DNA of 64,000 nt, from the NCBI GenBank assembly GCA_964036045.1, contig OZ038392.1:34733330-34797329 (forward strand). The letters are read 5' to 3'. The translations under genes were made by a program, and so were the position numbers. Source of the DNA: Eutreptiella sp. 'Long Island Sound 2002' (lineage: Eukaryota; Euglenozoa; Euglenophyceae; Eutreptiales; Eutreptiaceae). Positions 39,173 through 48,396 of the stretch are shown piece after piece (the stretch's first letter is position 1; each line of letters opens with the position of its first letter). The notes beneath the pieces are model-generated. The model was not told the DNA's origin. It was given only the letters and a program-made list of their open reading frames with translations, and made no database searches.

Positions 39173-42100
39173 CTAGCTTCTGTAAGAAGTCTGTCCCATA
39201 ACAGAGCAGGGTGCGTACAGAACAGTGCGCAGGGCCAGCTCGCATGCCCTGGCCTCCACAGTCGCCCGGAAGGCTGACCCCCAGTTAAAAATTCTGGAGA
39301 TGGCGTCCGCCGGGTTCCATTTGGACGGTACATAACTTAATTTAAGCACGATCCCTGACCAGCGTAGCGTTTGCTGTATCCTCCTTACCGTCGTGGCCCG
39401 ATCTCGGTGGTGAATCTTTGTCTTCCTCTTGAGCGCCGCCCATATGGCCGCGAGGTTGTCCGCCCCCTGATGCACCTGCTGCCGTCTCCTGTACGCCGCC
39501 ATCTTGACCGCTCGCTCCACTGCCTGCAGCTCTGCCGCCTGCTGGTTCCGCACTGTCTTGGGGCACTCCCATACTCGCGCTCCTGCCTCCTGAGACCACA
39601 AACCGACCAGGTACGTGTTCCCGTATTCTGCTGCATCCACATACATGTCGATGTCGTCTGCTGCTGTCGTTCTTCGTGCCGTCCAGGGCCCCATCACGGA
39701 CGCCAGCGCCTCCGCCAGTCCCCTCAGCACCTTCGGCGGTGTGTACTTCGCATTCTGGGGCCCCCACATCATCCATGCCATGGCCCCACTCGTGTGTGGC
39801 CCCGTTTCTCGGGCTGGTCTGTCTGCCCACGCCAGTTTTCCCAGCATGCGTCTCATGTCCTTCTGGCTGTAACCCCTGGTCGCCAGCTTCAGCCACAAGG
39901 CCACCATGCCGGCAATGTACGGCGCTGAAGACTGGATCGTCCAACGCCTGCCATCCAGGCTCTTCCCCATCCACTCGATTGTGTTCGTGGGCTCCAACTG
40001 GGACTTGAGGCTGCATATCCAGCCGTCACGCTCCAGCAGCTCCCGTAGTTGCAATCCTGCTGCCCCTACCTCCGTCTTGTCATACCCATACACCAGCACG
40101 TCGTCGACGTATTGTATCGGTCGTATCCCCGGCATGTGGAACTTCTCCAGCGTCATTCTCAGCAGTTCTGTGGCCATCAGGGGACTGTGTGTCCACCCGA
40201 GCGGCAGGCTGTGGAAACCCCACACCCTGCCCTGCACCCCGATTCTTATCGTGCCCCTCTCCTGCTCCGGCATCCAGCAGGACCAGAACATGTTCGCCAC
40301 GTCTAATTTGCAAAACCATATGGCTTGACCCTTGCCCGCCGCCTCTCGGAACGTGTCCCCCAGTTCCTCAAGTGTGGGCAGTTGCAGTCGTGTATTTGGC
40401 CTCTGGCATCGCTTGTTCAACGGGACCATGTTGATGATTAATGACCCCTTCTCCTGGGACTTCGGTTTGGTGAATGCCTTGGCATTCGGCAGCCTCCCGT
40501 CAGTGATCTCGTCCAGCATGCCGTCCTCGTGTATGCGCTGGACCATCGCTGCCAAGGCCGGGTCCCGGCTCGCCTTCTGGACCGCTGCGTTCTCATGAGC
40601 CTCTCTCCAATTGCACGGCCTGTGCCGTTGCCACATCTCCTCAGGGATGTCCACTCTGCCAGCTACTCCAAGGCCTCTGCTCGCCGTCTCCACCGACACT
40701 TGGCCCCGACTCTGGTCGCCATCCTTGTTGCCCTTGGGGCTGACATCCCCTGTCGGCGATACGTCCCATGGCTCCGTCTCGTCGTCCCGGAGTGCCTGCA
40801 GCACCGATGTGAAATTGTGTTCCGCCTCCTCCTGCTGTGGGCCCGTCCCGGCTCTTTGACCCACCCTGACTGCCAGATCTCGTAACAGCCCACTGATCGT
40901 CCCCGGTCTGCTCCACTGCCGCGCCATACGCTCCGCCACTTCCTCCGTCAGCTGCTCCATGTCCACCCCCATCTCGTCCTTGTTCCTCTCGTTCGCATTG
41001 CAGAGGCATAGGCTTCCACAGCTGGAATCTTTGGCCCCTCTGAGGCGCCGTGACCAGGTATCCCCAGTGTGGGGCCCCGTCTGCTTCAGTCCCGTCGGGC
41101 ATCGCCACCAGCTGCTGGTCTCCCGCGCAAGTCTCTCCGCGTCCCCGCTTTGCCCCACGTTGCTCCTCCTCACCGAACTCACGTGTTGTTCTTTTCCCCA
41201 ATACTCTCCTCCTGGCTTGATGTAATCTCCATCGGGACTCAGAGCAATCAGTAGAGCATGTCGGCGTACCTGGGCTTGACTCATCTCTGTCCCCTGCGCT
41301 GCTGCCTTCGGAGCCAACGTCGTCCCCAGACTCTTCCGCGCTGGCTTCCATTTCTTGGCATGGCTCAGCCTCCATGTGCGCTTCGTCTGCATCCCCGCAT
41401 CGTCCGTCCTCTCCTGCCCGGTCCTCGTTTGATGCCTGACCGCCTGCTTCCCGTTCATGCCTGTCCGCGTCCGCCCCACTTGCCACCGCCCCCTCCGGAG
41501 CTGTGACGGCTTCCGCTGCGCACGCTCCTCCACTGTCCCCGTCGGCGTCCATCTTCGTTTCGCCGTCCTCCAACTCGTCCACGTCGATGATCTCGACGGG
41601 TCTCGCACCGTGTCCTGCCGTTCCTTCGTCCGTCCGTGGTCCACCTTCATGCTCAGGTCCTGTACCAGGCACAAGTTCGGCGTCTCGTCCCATTTCCTTT
41701 TGTGCGGCGTCCTGCATGCTCCTGTTCTCCGCTTCTCTTCGGGGTTCTTCGTGATCTGGATTGTCCTGGTCGCATTCCCCATCCTGATCGTCCCGGTCCT
41801 CGTCGTCGTCGGACTCGCTGTCCACCTCCTGAGGAGTGGCGGGGCGGGCAAACGTGTGGACCGTAGGGGGGTCTGGTTCCGTTTTCTCCCAAGATCCCAT
41901 GCGAATGCATCCCTATGCCAGAGCTCCTTGACCGGCATCCAAGTCCACTCACAGTCGCGCGTGAAGTGCCCTGATTCACCCACTGGTGATGGAAGGAGGA
42001 CCCTGGATGGCATCTTCCATGACGGTGGGTGCGCTGCGTATCGTGCTGCTTGCCTTGGTGTCCGCCAGCGGGCCCATAGTGCCAAGGCCTGCAGGGATCC

Positions 42101-42895
42101 TCCCAGCGCCCTGAAGCATGCAGCCCCCATGCGTTTCCACGGGTGCCATCCCGAGAGGCCGCACTCCGTACCTGTGAACAGTTCAGTCTGTAACTTCCGT
42201 AGGGCATCGGGTCCTCCCGGGATGAATATGTTCTCGTCGTGCTGGTGAGGCCGCCTGTGCGTGTAGAGCCAATGCCGCCACCGTTCCCAAAACGGTGGTA
42301 TGGGCTGGGCACACATCTCCTTGGCCACTTTGTAGTCGAAGAACACCAACCACCCCTTGTGTGCCAACCAGCCCCATCGTATTTGTGCGACGTCTGAAAT
42401 CCTGAGGCAGATGGTGAATGCCATCCCGACGGCAAAGAACACCCTTGCCCAGGCCCAGTGCACCCTCCTCTCTGCCAACGTTTGAAAGTCGGCCACTGTC
42501 GCCCATACTCGAGGTCTGTCTTCCGCCTTGGCCATCTTGCCGATTGCTCTGAGTTGTAGCCTGTGTAGGTCTGTGACGGTAGCCCGTATGAGTTTGAGTT
42601 TCTCCAGCATCCGTATCCCCGCCACCAAGTTGTTTGCCGCCGAGTAGCCCCGCTTTCGTAGTGCCAGTTCTGCGAACCGCCGTTGAATCGCCACCGCCAG
42701 TGGTTCATCGGTGCCGCACCCTCGCAATGCCATCCGTACCTGCTGCATATACGTCGCTGATGAGCTGGCCTCCACTCCTCGGATCGCCATCGCCGTACCC
42801 ACTGTTCCCCATTCCTCCGTCCTGGCGTGCATGACGGCATCGTGGGCCTGCCAGGTCTCGGCCACCGTGGCTCCCATGTCCGGCCCCAGTGCCAC
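39173..42895 (-). CDS. Tyrosine recombinase - reverse transcriptase - RNase H of the YR element
   Basis: This is a 1240-residue open frame starting 33 bases after gag. Residues about 45-300 form a tyrosine recombinase: Arg165 in LRISDV, His251-x2-Lys254-Arg255 in HPWKR, Trp277 and the candidate nucleophile Tyr286 in RQAARY. Residues about 350-630 are Arg/Thr/Pro-rich and look out of phase. RT spans about 745-990, with FCKLDVANMF (Asp865), PLGWTHSP and YVDD at 929-932. RNase H (about 1080-1200) has YVDAAE, AAELQAVE, GADNLA and NPADAISR, the DIRS/pararetrovirus type. DIRS and Ngaro place the recombinase last; here it comes first. Whether it is one polyprotein or two proteins is open, because another phase looks more protein-like in the middle. 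Confidence 0.88.
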   Translation of the reverse strand: MALGPDMGATVAETWQAHDAVMHARTEEWGTVGTAMAIRGVEASSSATYMQQVRMALRGCGTDEPLAVAIQRRFAELALRKRGYSAANNLVAGIRMLEKLKLIRATVTDLHRLQLRAIGKMAKAEDRPRVWATVADFQTLAERRVHWAWARVFFAVGMAFTICLRISDVAQIRWGWLAHKGWLVFFDYKVAKEMCAQPIPPFWERWRHWLYTHRRPHQHDENIFIPGGPDALRKLQTELFTGTECGLSGWHPWKRMGAACFRALGGSLQALALWARWRTPRQAARYAAHPPSWKMPSRVLLPSPVGESGHFTRDCEWTWMPVKELWHRDAFAWDLGRKRNQTPLRSTRLPAPPLLRRWTASPTTTRTGTIRMGNATRTIQITKNPEEKRRTGACRTPHKRKWDETPNLCLVQDLSMKVDHGRTKERQDTVRDPSRSSTWTSWRTAKRRWTPTGTVEERAQRKPSQLRRGRWQVGRTRTGMNGKQAVRHQTRTGQERTDDAGMQTKRTWRLSHAKKWKPARKSLGTTLAPKAAAQGTEMSQAQVRRHALLIALSPDGDYIKPGGEYWGKEQHVSSVRRSNVGQSGDAERLARETSSWWRCPTGLKQTGPHTGDTWSRRLRGAKDSSCGSLCLCNANERNKDEMGVDMEQLTEEVAERMARQWSRPGTISGLLRDLAVRVGQRAGTGPQQEEAEHNFTSVLQALRDDETEPWDVSPTGDVSPKGNKDGDQSRGQVSVETASRGLGVAGRVDIPEEMWQRHRPCNWREAHENAAVQKASRDPALAAMVQRIHEDGMLDEITDGRLPNAKAFTKPKSQEKGSLIINMVPLNKRCQRPNTRLQLPTLEELGDTFREAAGKGQAIWFCKLDVANMFWSCWMPEQERGTIRIGVQGRVWGFHSLPLGWTHSPLMATELLRMTLEKFHMPGIRPIQYVDDVLVYGYDKTEVGAAGLQLRELLERDGWICSLKSQLEPTNTIEWMGKSLDGRRWTIQSSAPYIAGMVALWLKLATRGYSQKDMRRMLGKLAWADRPARETGPHTSGAMAWMMWGPQNAKYTPPKVLRGLAEALASVMGPWTARRTTAADDIDMYVDAAEYGNTYLVGLWSQEAGARVWECPKTVRNQQAAELQAVERAVKMAAYRRRQQVHQGADNLAAIWAALKRKTKIHHRDRATTVRRIQQTLRWSGIVLKLSYVPSKWNPADAISRIFNWGSAFRATVEARACELALRTVLYAPCSVMGQTSYRS
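40641..41900 (-). CDS. Overlapping acidic frame in the middle of the YR element
   Basis: This 419-residue frame in another phase overlaps the region between recombinase and RT. It is strongly Asp/Glu-rich (runs of D and E around 41700-41840) with motifs such as IIDVDELEDGE, and has a more protein-like composition than the long frame there. It may be the true coding phase for the linker, reached by frameshifting or after an indel, or a separate protein. Its 3' third (below about 40970) is Gly/Ser-rich and less convincing, where the long frame looks real again. Confidence 0.45.
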   Translation of the reverse strand: MGSWEKTEPDPPTVHTFARPATPQEVDSESDDDEDRDDQDGECDQDNPDHEEPRREAENRSMQDAAQKEMGRDAELVPGTGPEHEGGPRTDEGTAGHGARPVEIIDVDELEDGETKMDADGDSGGACAAEAVTAPEGAVASGADADRHEREAGGQASNEDRAGEDGRCGDADEAHMEAEPCQEMEASAEESGDDVGSEGSSAGDRDESSPGTPTCSTDCSESRWRLHQARRRVLGKRTTREFGEEEQRGAKRGRGETCAGDQQLVAMPDGTEADGAPHWGYLVTAPQRGQRFQLWKPMPLQCEREEQGRDGGGHGAADGGSGGAYGAAVEQTGDDQWAVTRSGSQGGSKSRDGPTAGGGGTQFHIGAAGTPGRRDGAMGRIADRGCQPQGQQGWRPESGPSVGGDGEQRPWSSWQSGHP

Positions 42896-42928
42896 CTTCG
42901 ACCCGGCCCCGACTCCGTTGAGCTCTTG

Positions 42929-44113
42929 TCATTGCTGTTGTCCTGGGTCTATGGCCCGCGATTGCAGCAAGTCCTGTACCATGCGGAGAACGGCATCATC
43001 CGAGCCCTCCCGTTGTCCGCCCGCCACCCCCGCCTGTCCGACCGGTGTCGCTGGCTGTGGCAACAGGGACACCCTCCCCTGTGCCCCACATGGGAACATC
43101 TCCCAGTGGAGCTGCCCACAGCGCCTGCAGTTGGCGGGGGGTGGGCCATTCAGGTCGAAGGTCCACCCCTTGTTACTGGTCATCACAGTCTGGTCCCCCA
43201 CCTGCGATATTTTGGCCTGGACGTGCGGTTGGTTCAGGGTGCCTGTCAGTGCTGCCTGCGGGCAATTTCTGGCCCAGTGCCCGATCTGGCCGCAGACAAA
43301 ACACTGACCCCCTCCCACCGGGGTCCCCATGATCTGCTGTCCTCCTGGAGTGTTGATCGCTCTGCCCAGCGGCGCCCCCGGTGCCGTGTGTGTTCCCGGA
43401 TTTCCTACACCTTGCACTTGTTGCGGTATTGGCATGTGGGAATTGCGTCCCTGCCTTTTGTTTCTCAATTCCTCATGCACGACCTTCCATATCGTTGTTG
43501 ACAGTTCATGGGCGTCCCACTGTGGGTCTTTCTTGGAGTACGTCATCAGTCCAACCGCCAGGGTCTGCATCCATTGGTATGGCAGTGTTTCTGCCAGCAT
43601 CCGCTCCAGTTCTTGTTTCGTCAGCCTTGGTATAGCCGCCGCTCTGAGTCTTTCATTCTCCAGTTTCGTTGCCGCCAGGAGTTGCACCAGCTCTGCCACT
43701 TCATGCGACGCCAAACCGCCGACCGCCGGTGATGGTGGTCTTGTGATCTCTGTTCCCGCATTGCCTTGCCCCGTCCCCTGAGTCTCATCATGGACAAACC
43801 TTTTATTCACGTAGTCAGGCGCCAGGCCCTTCCGGATCGCATAGCAGCGCAGCGCTGTGAGGAAGGTGTTCTTGTCCAGGTGGCTGACACCAATCTGCCC
43901 CGCGAACTCGGACACCACATCTGCACCCACCTGCAGGTCCACTATTCTCTCCTGCTCCTCAATCAACCATTCGCCGCTCCTCTCCTGGTACTCCTGTTGA
44001 CCCTGGATTGTCTCGAACGGCCCGAGCACCCACATCCTGAACTTGGCCAGCCCCGGGTCGGGTCCTGAATTGTCCACCACCGGGTTCTTGTCTTGTTCCA
44101 TAGTCTCAGACAT
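42929..44113 (-). CDS. Gag of the YR element
   Basis: This 394-residue protein is the first gene of the element, starting 35 bases after repeat A1. The N-terminal 200 residues are mainly helical and charged. The C-terminal part holds one canonical zinc knuckle C-X2-C-X4-H-X4-C (CFVCGQIGHWARNC, about 43300-43260) and a second variant one, C-X2-C-X3-H-X5-C (CRRCGQLHWEMFPC, about 43130-43090). This is typical of nucleocapsid regions that bind retroelement RNA. The next frame starts 33 bases after its stop. Confidence 0.88.
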   Translation of the reverse strand: MSETMEQDKNPVVDNSGPDPGLAKFRMWVLGPFETIQGQQEYQERSGEWLIEEQERIVDLQVGADVVSEFAGQIGVSHLDKNTFLTALRCYAIRKGLAPDYVNKRFVHDETQGTGQGNAGTEITRPPSPAVGGLASHEVAELVQLLAATKLENERLRAAAIPRLTKQELERMLAETLPYQWMQTLAVGLMTYSKKDPQWDAHELSTTIWKVVHEELRNKRQGRNSHMPIPQQVQGVGNPGTHTAPGAPLGRAINTPGGQQIMGTPVGGGQCFVCGQIGHWARNCPQAALTGTLNQPHVQAKISQVGDQTVMTSNKGWTFDLNGPPPANCRRCGQLHWEMFPCGAQGRVSLLPQPATPVGQAGVAGGQREGSDDAVLRMVQDLLQSRAIDPGQQQ

Positions 44114-44148
44114 TTATGTGTTCACCCAATGGAAGCGCACCCGGGCGG

Positions 44149-44208
44149 GGGCCAAGAAAAACAGTAAGCACTATGAACAAAACGTATATTTTTGGCAAAA
44201 CATCGGTT
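44149..44208 (-). repeat. Terminal repeat A1 of the YR element
   Basis: 60 bp matching A2 with two substitutions. Its outer edge (44206-44208, GTT) is the 5' boundary of the element in minus orientation; LINE-2 RT sequence resumes at 44209. Confidence 0.9.
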
Positions 44209-46486
44209 CCCCCAGCCAACGTAGCAGGTCCGCCAAAAAGGGCATTTCCCACTGCCATTCCACCTTCTTGGGGGTGCGTAGAAGAAGTAACCCTTTTTCT
44301 TCCGGTGTGGGGAGGGGTCCCACCAGTTGGTGGTACGGGTATTGCCGAAGCTGCTGTGAGAGGCTCGACCCCATGAAAAGCATGGGGGATTGTGTGTCTC
44401 GTAACTTGCGGGCCTGCAAAACGGCTACTAACATATTGTGCAGAGCTGTCAAGAATGCGAGCGTTGTCCCTGACTTGACGCTGTCTGGGTCTAACTCTGG
44501 GGCTAATCCACAAAGCCGTAAACATGGGGACCACTGGTCCATGAGGGGAAGGCCTGGGATTTGTGCTGCCGCCGTCCTGATGCCCGGCAGGTGGGTGTCC
44601 CGCACCGCGCTCCAGGCTGAACACTGCCAAAAAATGTGCTCCTCGTTTTCCGGAGCATTGCCACAGTACGGGCACGTGGATGTGGCTCTCATGCCACGTT
44701 GATATGCCCGGAGGGCTGTCCAGGTTGCCCCTGATAGGATGCCCCGCAGGATGGAACGCTGTAACTCTGTGGCAAAAGACGTTATGCTGGGCTGGATCCT
44801 GCGCCTGCATGTGGTGTAATGAGCCCCTGCGAAAAGTCGGGGACGTCTCTGTACCAGGCTGTCCAGCATTTGCAAGCGCAGCTGTTCACGCACCTCGTGC
44901 TTGATAGTGTTTTTATCACCGTACAGGAGGAGGGGTTCCTGGCGCCCAGGCACTTTCCATCCCCACCACCCCTGCGTGGCGACCCAACCACACTCCTGCG
45001 CTGTGGACATGGCTCGGCCGTATGGACCAGAGCCTTTGTGAAATGTTGTCATCTCCCAAATGGCCTGGGCTGTGATCTGTCCAGCACCCCTAGTGCGACA
45101 CAGCTGGGATAACCACAGGATGCGATGATACTTAAGTACCAAGGTAGGTGCAATTCGGTGCCCTTTGCACAGCAGGGTGAAAAAGATTTCTTTGGCCCTG
45201 CCGGGCCGTGACCGTCCCCAAATGGTCTGCATGACCTTAGTCTCGAAGGGCAGGAGGTCTTTGGGCTGAAGTGGCACTATTTCTGCTGCGTGCAGGCCAG
45301 TGGCCGTGATCATTGTGGAGATGATGTCGCATCTCCTTTCAAAATTGCCCTGGGCGCCATGCACCCTGTCCAGGAGGCTGCAGGCTCTGGAAATCCTTTT
45401 CTTGATGAGTGGCCCCGAACAAGTTGCGTCCGTGGTGCGGACCCCCGCGCCCAGGGACTTGAATTCCGAAGAGATTGGGAAAGGCACCCCCTGTAGTGCT
45501 GCCTTCACAGGGTGACAGGCGTCAGACGAAAAACCGACAGATTTCTTTGCGTTCACCCCTTGACCCGTGTCCTCAAGCCAGTCAGTGGTGCAGTCTAGCA
45601 GGGGGGTGAGGGTATTGCTTCCAGCTGCAAACCCATAAGTATCATCCGCATACCCAAGGGCAGTTAGGATGAATTGCAGGGCCTCCGCTGGCCGATCGCT
45701 GGGGGGGAGGGCCTGTACTGCGACTTTGATGCCCTGTTGCTGTGCGTCCAGCACCCGTTTCCAGACCGAGGTCAGGAGGTTGATGAGTATCACACTCAGT
45801 GGGCAGCCCTGGAGGATGCCATTGGTGGCATCGAAAAAACTGGCCAAACACCCCATTATTTTAAAGCACCTTGTGAGGGTGCGATACATGCCAGAAAGGG
45901 CCCTGTGTGTGCCCAAATCCATCCCCTGCGTCAGTGCAATATGCAGCACAATGGATTGTGGGATTAAATCAAAGCATTTTATGTAATCCAATCCAAAACC
46001 ATGCAAAACTGTTTTCATCAGTTTGTGTAGCTCAATGAGCATGGAGATAAAGGCGGCCGCATCAGTGGCGCCGCGCTTCTTGCGAAAGCCGTATGCGTGC
46101 GGGTGGATCCACAGTTCCTGCCACACCATGCACTCCTCTAACCTGATCCCTGCCCAGACCCGGTAGATCTGGGACAATACGGACAGTGGGCGCTGCTGCA
46201 TCGGCATCATCCCTTCCCCTTTCGGGATCAGGGAGACGTATCCCCTCGCCAGGACCCTGGGCCAGGTGCCTGTTGCCTCAACTAGAAATAAAATTTTTGA
46301 CAGCATGTCCAGCAGACAGGTGGGCAGCAGTAGAAGGTCCGAAACACACAAGCCATCCAGGCCGGTGGCTGTGTGAACACCCATCTTCCTAAGGCGCTTC
46401 GCGAGCCGGGATCCTGTGATAGGGGTGGACTGCATCTGCACTCCCTTTATCAAAAACTTATCATACTTTTGTGCAAAAGCGTGCAC
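44209..46486 (-). pseudogene. LINE-2 reverse transcriptase region of ORF2
   Basis: This is an RT of non-LTR type: TATGLDGL, LIPKGEG, RPLSVLSQIYR, AYGFRKKRGATDA, FDLIPQS, GILQGCPLSVILINLL and catalytic YADD (45652-45641). A thumb region follows, then a Cys/His knuckle C-X2-C-X12-H-X4-C (about 44668-44611, CPYCGN to WQC). The open frame runs to 44171, but its last 12 residues belong to the YR element inserted at 44208. The true protein continues at 38702. The N-terminal Met at 46486 is only where another phase takes over from the linker, so a frameshift lies near 46490. Confidence 0.88.
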
Positions 46487-47220
46487 GTCTGGCTCTGGGT
46501 GTCTGCATATTTTCGCATAACCTGGTCCCAGGAGGCATGAAGAATTTCATCCATGCGGGGGATGTTCGCTGTTGGTTGGCTTGTTTCTGGGTCCAGGAGC
46601 ATAACCAGAGGGGGTTGGTACTCGTTCTGTATCCACTGATAAACCTCCTTTGGCCTGTCCAGCCACGCTTGGTCCATTTTGGATTTCCATTTATCAATGC
46701 GCGTGCGCTCTTCATAGCGGGCATATCTCTTCCCTAGTGCGCATAGACTGTCATACAGTGACATGCAGTCCACCAGCGTTGGCAGGGGGCGTATGAGTGG
46801 GAGGGAGGGGTCAGGGGCACTGGCCACAAATTCATGAAGCAGCACGTCCTCACGAAAAGCCAGCGCCGTTTTGCGCATGCGGCGGCACGAGGCCTGCCAC
46901 GATAGTTCCACCTGTCTAGGCACTGCCCTTGGCCTGAAAACCTGGCTGGCTTTGCGTTTGGCGGACGCCGGGACTCGTTTGCCCCTGATGCCCAGCTGGG
47001 CACGTTGCCACTGGATGACCGAGCGGAGGGCTCCCAGAGTCCCTGTGATTTTGGAGAGTATGCGCGTGCGCGGGCCGCCATTGGGCGCCAGGCCTGTCGA
47101 TGCTAGCGTAGTGTCCTTCGGCATTCGCTCCGTGCCACGACCCCGTGGGGCACTCTTGGGTGCAAATGGGAGTGTGGGGTTGGGGGTGTCGAGTGTAAGA
47201 TGCGTGCATGTGAGTGCCAT
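46450..47220 (-). pseudogene. LINE-2 linker between endonuclease and RT
   Basis: This 256-residue frame lies in the same phase as the endonuclease. It is basic and Pro/Arg-rich at first, then helical (VDCMSLYDSLCALGKRY, later DQAWLDRPKEVYQWIQ). The last residues before its stop overlap the RT frame in another phase, and the RT phase continues the sense, which places a one-base frameshift near 46490. It corresponds to the spacer that precedes the RT palm in many LINE ORF2 proteins. Confidence 0.65.
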
Positions 47221-47430
47221 GCCTACTTCCTCGGCCAGCCAGGTCCGCCTGTCCCAAATGTCATTGACATTTCCCTGTTACAGCAGGGCATTCCACTCAG
47301 CCTTGTGGGGCCGGAGCAGCGAGTCACAGATTTTCTGAGTGTCCTAAGCCGATCTGGGGGGCCATGAGGCAACGGAAACTGGGCTCGCATACGCCCCCGT
47401 GTCACAGGCGCATGGTCATAACCACATTGT

Positions 47431-48273
47431 TCAGTGTTTTGCTTGCTGCACTGCACCGTAGACCAGTTCTGTACCACACCAGGTGGCTGCTGGCTGTGCT
47501 TTGGCACTGTTCCTCTGGACATTGAGGTCAGCTCGCACCCACCACCCACCGATCTGGCGGGGGGGGGAGAAGGGAGGCAGTTTCTTCATTTTAACAACTT
47601 TCTGCATCGGGGCGTCAAGCGAGAAAGTGAAACACACTGGAGCATGCCCAGGGAGGGAATGAGACTCCAGCGCTGTGACATCTGTCAGCGTGCCTGCTTG
47701 CGCTGGGGTGACCAGGAGGCCGTCAATGCGGTTGGGGGGTTTGCCTGCCGTCGTGAAGCCACATGCACATGGTGTGCCATGGAGAACGCTAAAAGTGCGG
47801 TCGGCATCCACCGGCCAGCCGTCTGCCAGCGCCGTCAGGAGTGCGGCAGGGATTTTGTGCAGCACGTCGAAATTAAAATTTGCGTTAGTTAGCAGGATGC
47901 ACCCAGCATTTCCTAGTTTGCTCATATAGCAGACCACCTGCTCCCAGAACTCCTGGTTCAAAGAATCGTTGCCAGGGATGCCATAGGCCACACATATGTT
48001 CAGCACACAGTGCCCTGCACCGATTCCCGCCCGTGTGTGTAGCCAGCGCCCTGAATGCCACAGCCTGCAGGCAATTGGGTCGTCTGGATCTGGTTCGACC
48101 TTGCGGACATTCCAGCCCTTCCCGAATAAAAGTCCCACCCCTCCTTGGGGAGCTCCCCAGATGCCCCCTGTTGGGGAGCCCAGGGGTTTTCCCCAGTGGC
48201 ATTCCCAGCCCCATTCTTTTGCAATTGCCTTCATGCAGCGTTGCCCAGCCTCAGTGAGCCGGGTCTCCTCCAT
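47431..48273 (-). pseudogene. LINE-2 endonuclease (EEP/APE-like)
   Basis: This 280-residue frame is open without a Met up to about 48360, where the LINE endonuclease start TNVTSLRVH is read. METRL supplies the Glu of the catalytic QE-R motif. Then come ILLTNANFNF (in place of the usual GGDFN), PNRIDGLLV (RID motif) and SLPGHAPV (in place of SDH). Two expected catalytic Asp residues therefore read Asn and Gly. The frame ends at a stop near 47431, before the linker. Confidence 0.8.
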
Positions 48274-48396
48274 TCAAATCACATCTGCCTGAAAATTGAA
48301 GACATCCTCGTGATGGACGCGCAGAGAGGTAACGTTTGTCTGGATGAATTTCAGAGGACCTGCAACTCAGTGCCATCTTCCAGGGGGGGGGGGGGT

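Larger units (their letters stand above)
38703..44208 (-). mobile_element. YR retrotransposon with split direct repeats (5.5 kb), inserted in LINE-2
   Basis: In minus orientation: repeat A1 (44208-44149), gag (44113-42929), a YR-RT-RNase H frame (42895-39173), repeat B1 (39042-38939), repeat A2 (38941-38882) abutting B1, then B2 (38806-38703). The A copies are 60 bp with two mismatches; the B copies are 104 bp and identical. B1 and A2 overlap by GTT. This is the A1-genes-B1A2-B2 layout of Ngaro/PAT-type elements, which move by a tyrosine recombinase through a circle. There is no target duplication beyond GTT, and excision restores the host LINE frame. Confidence 0.9.

Noticed and set aside
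41653-42840. A 395-residue minus-strand frame overlapping the recombinase
   Set aside because: Its Arg/Gly/Ser/Trp-rich sequence is a phase shadow of the recombinase, which shows catalytic motifs in its own phase.
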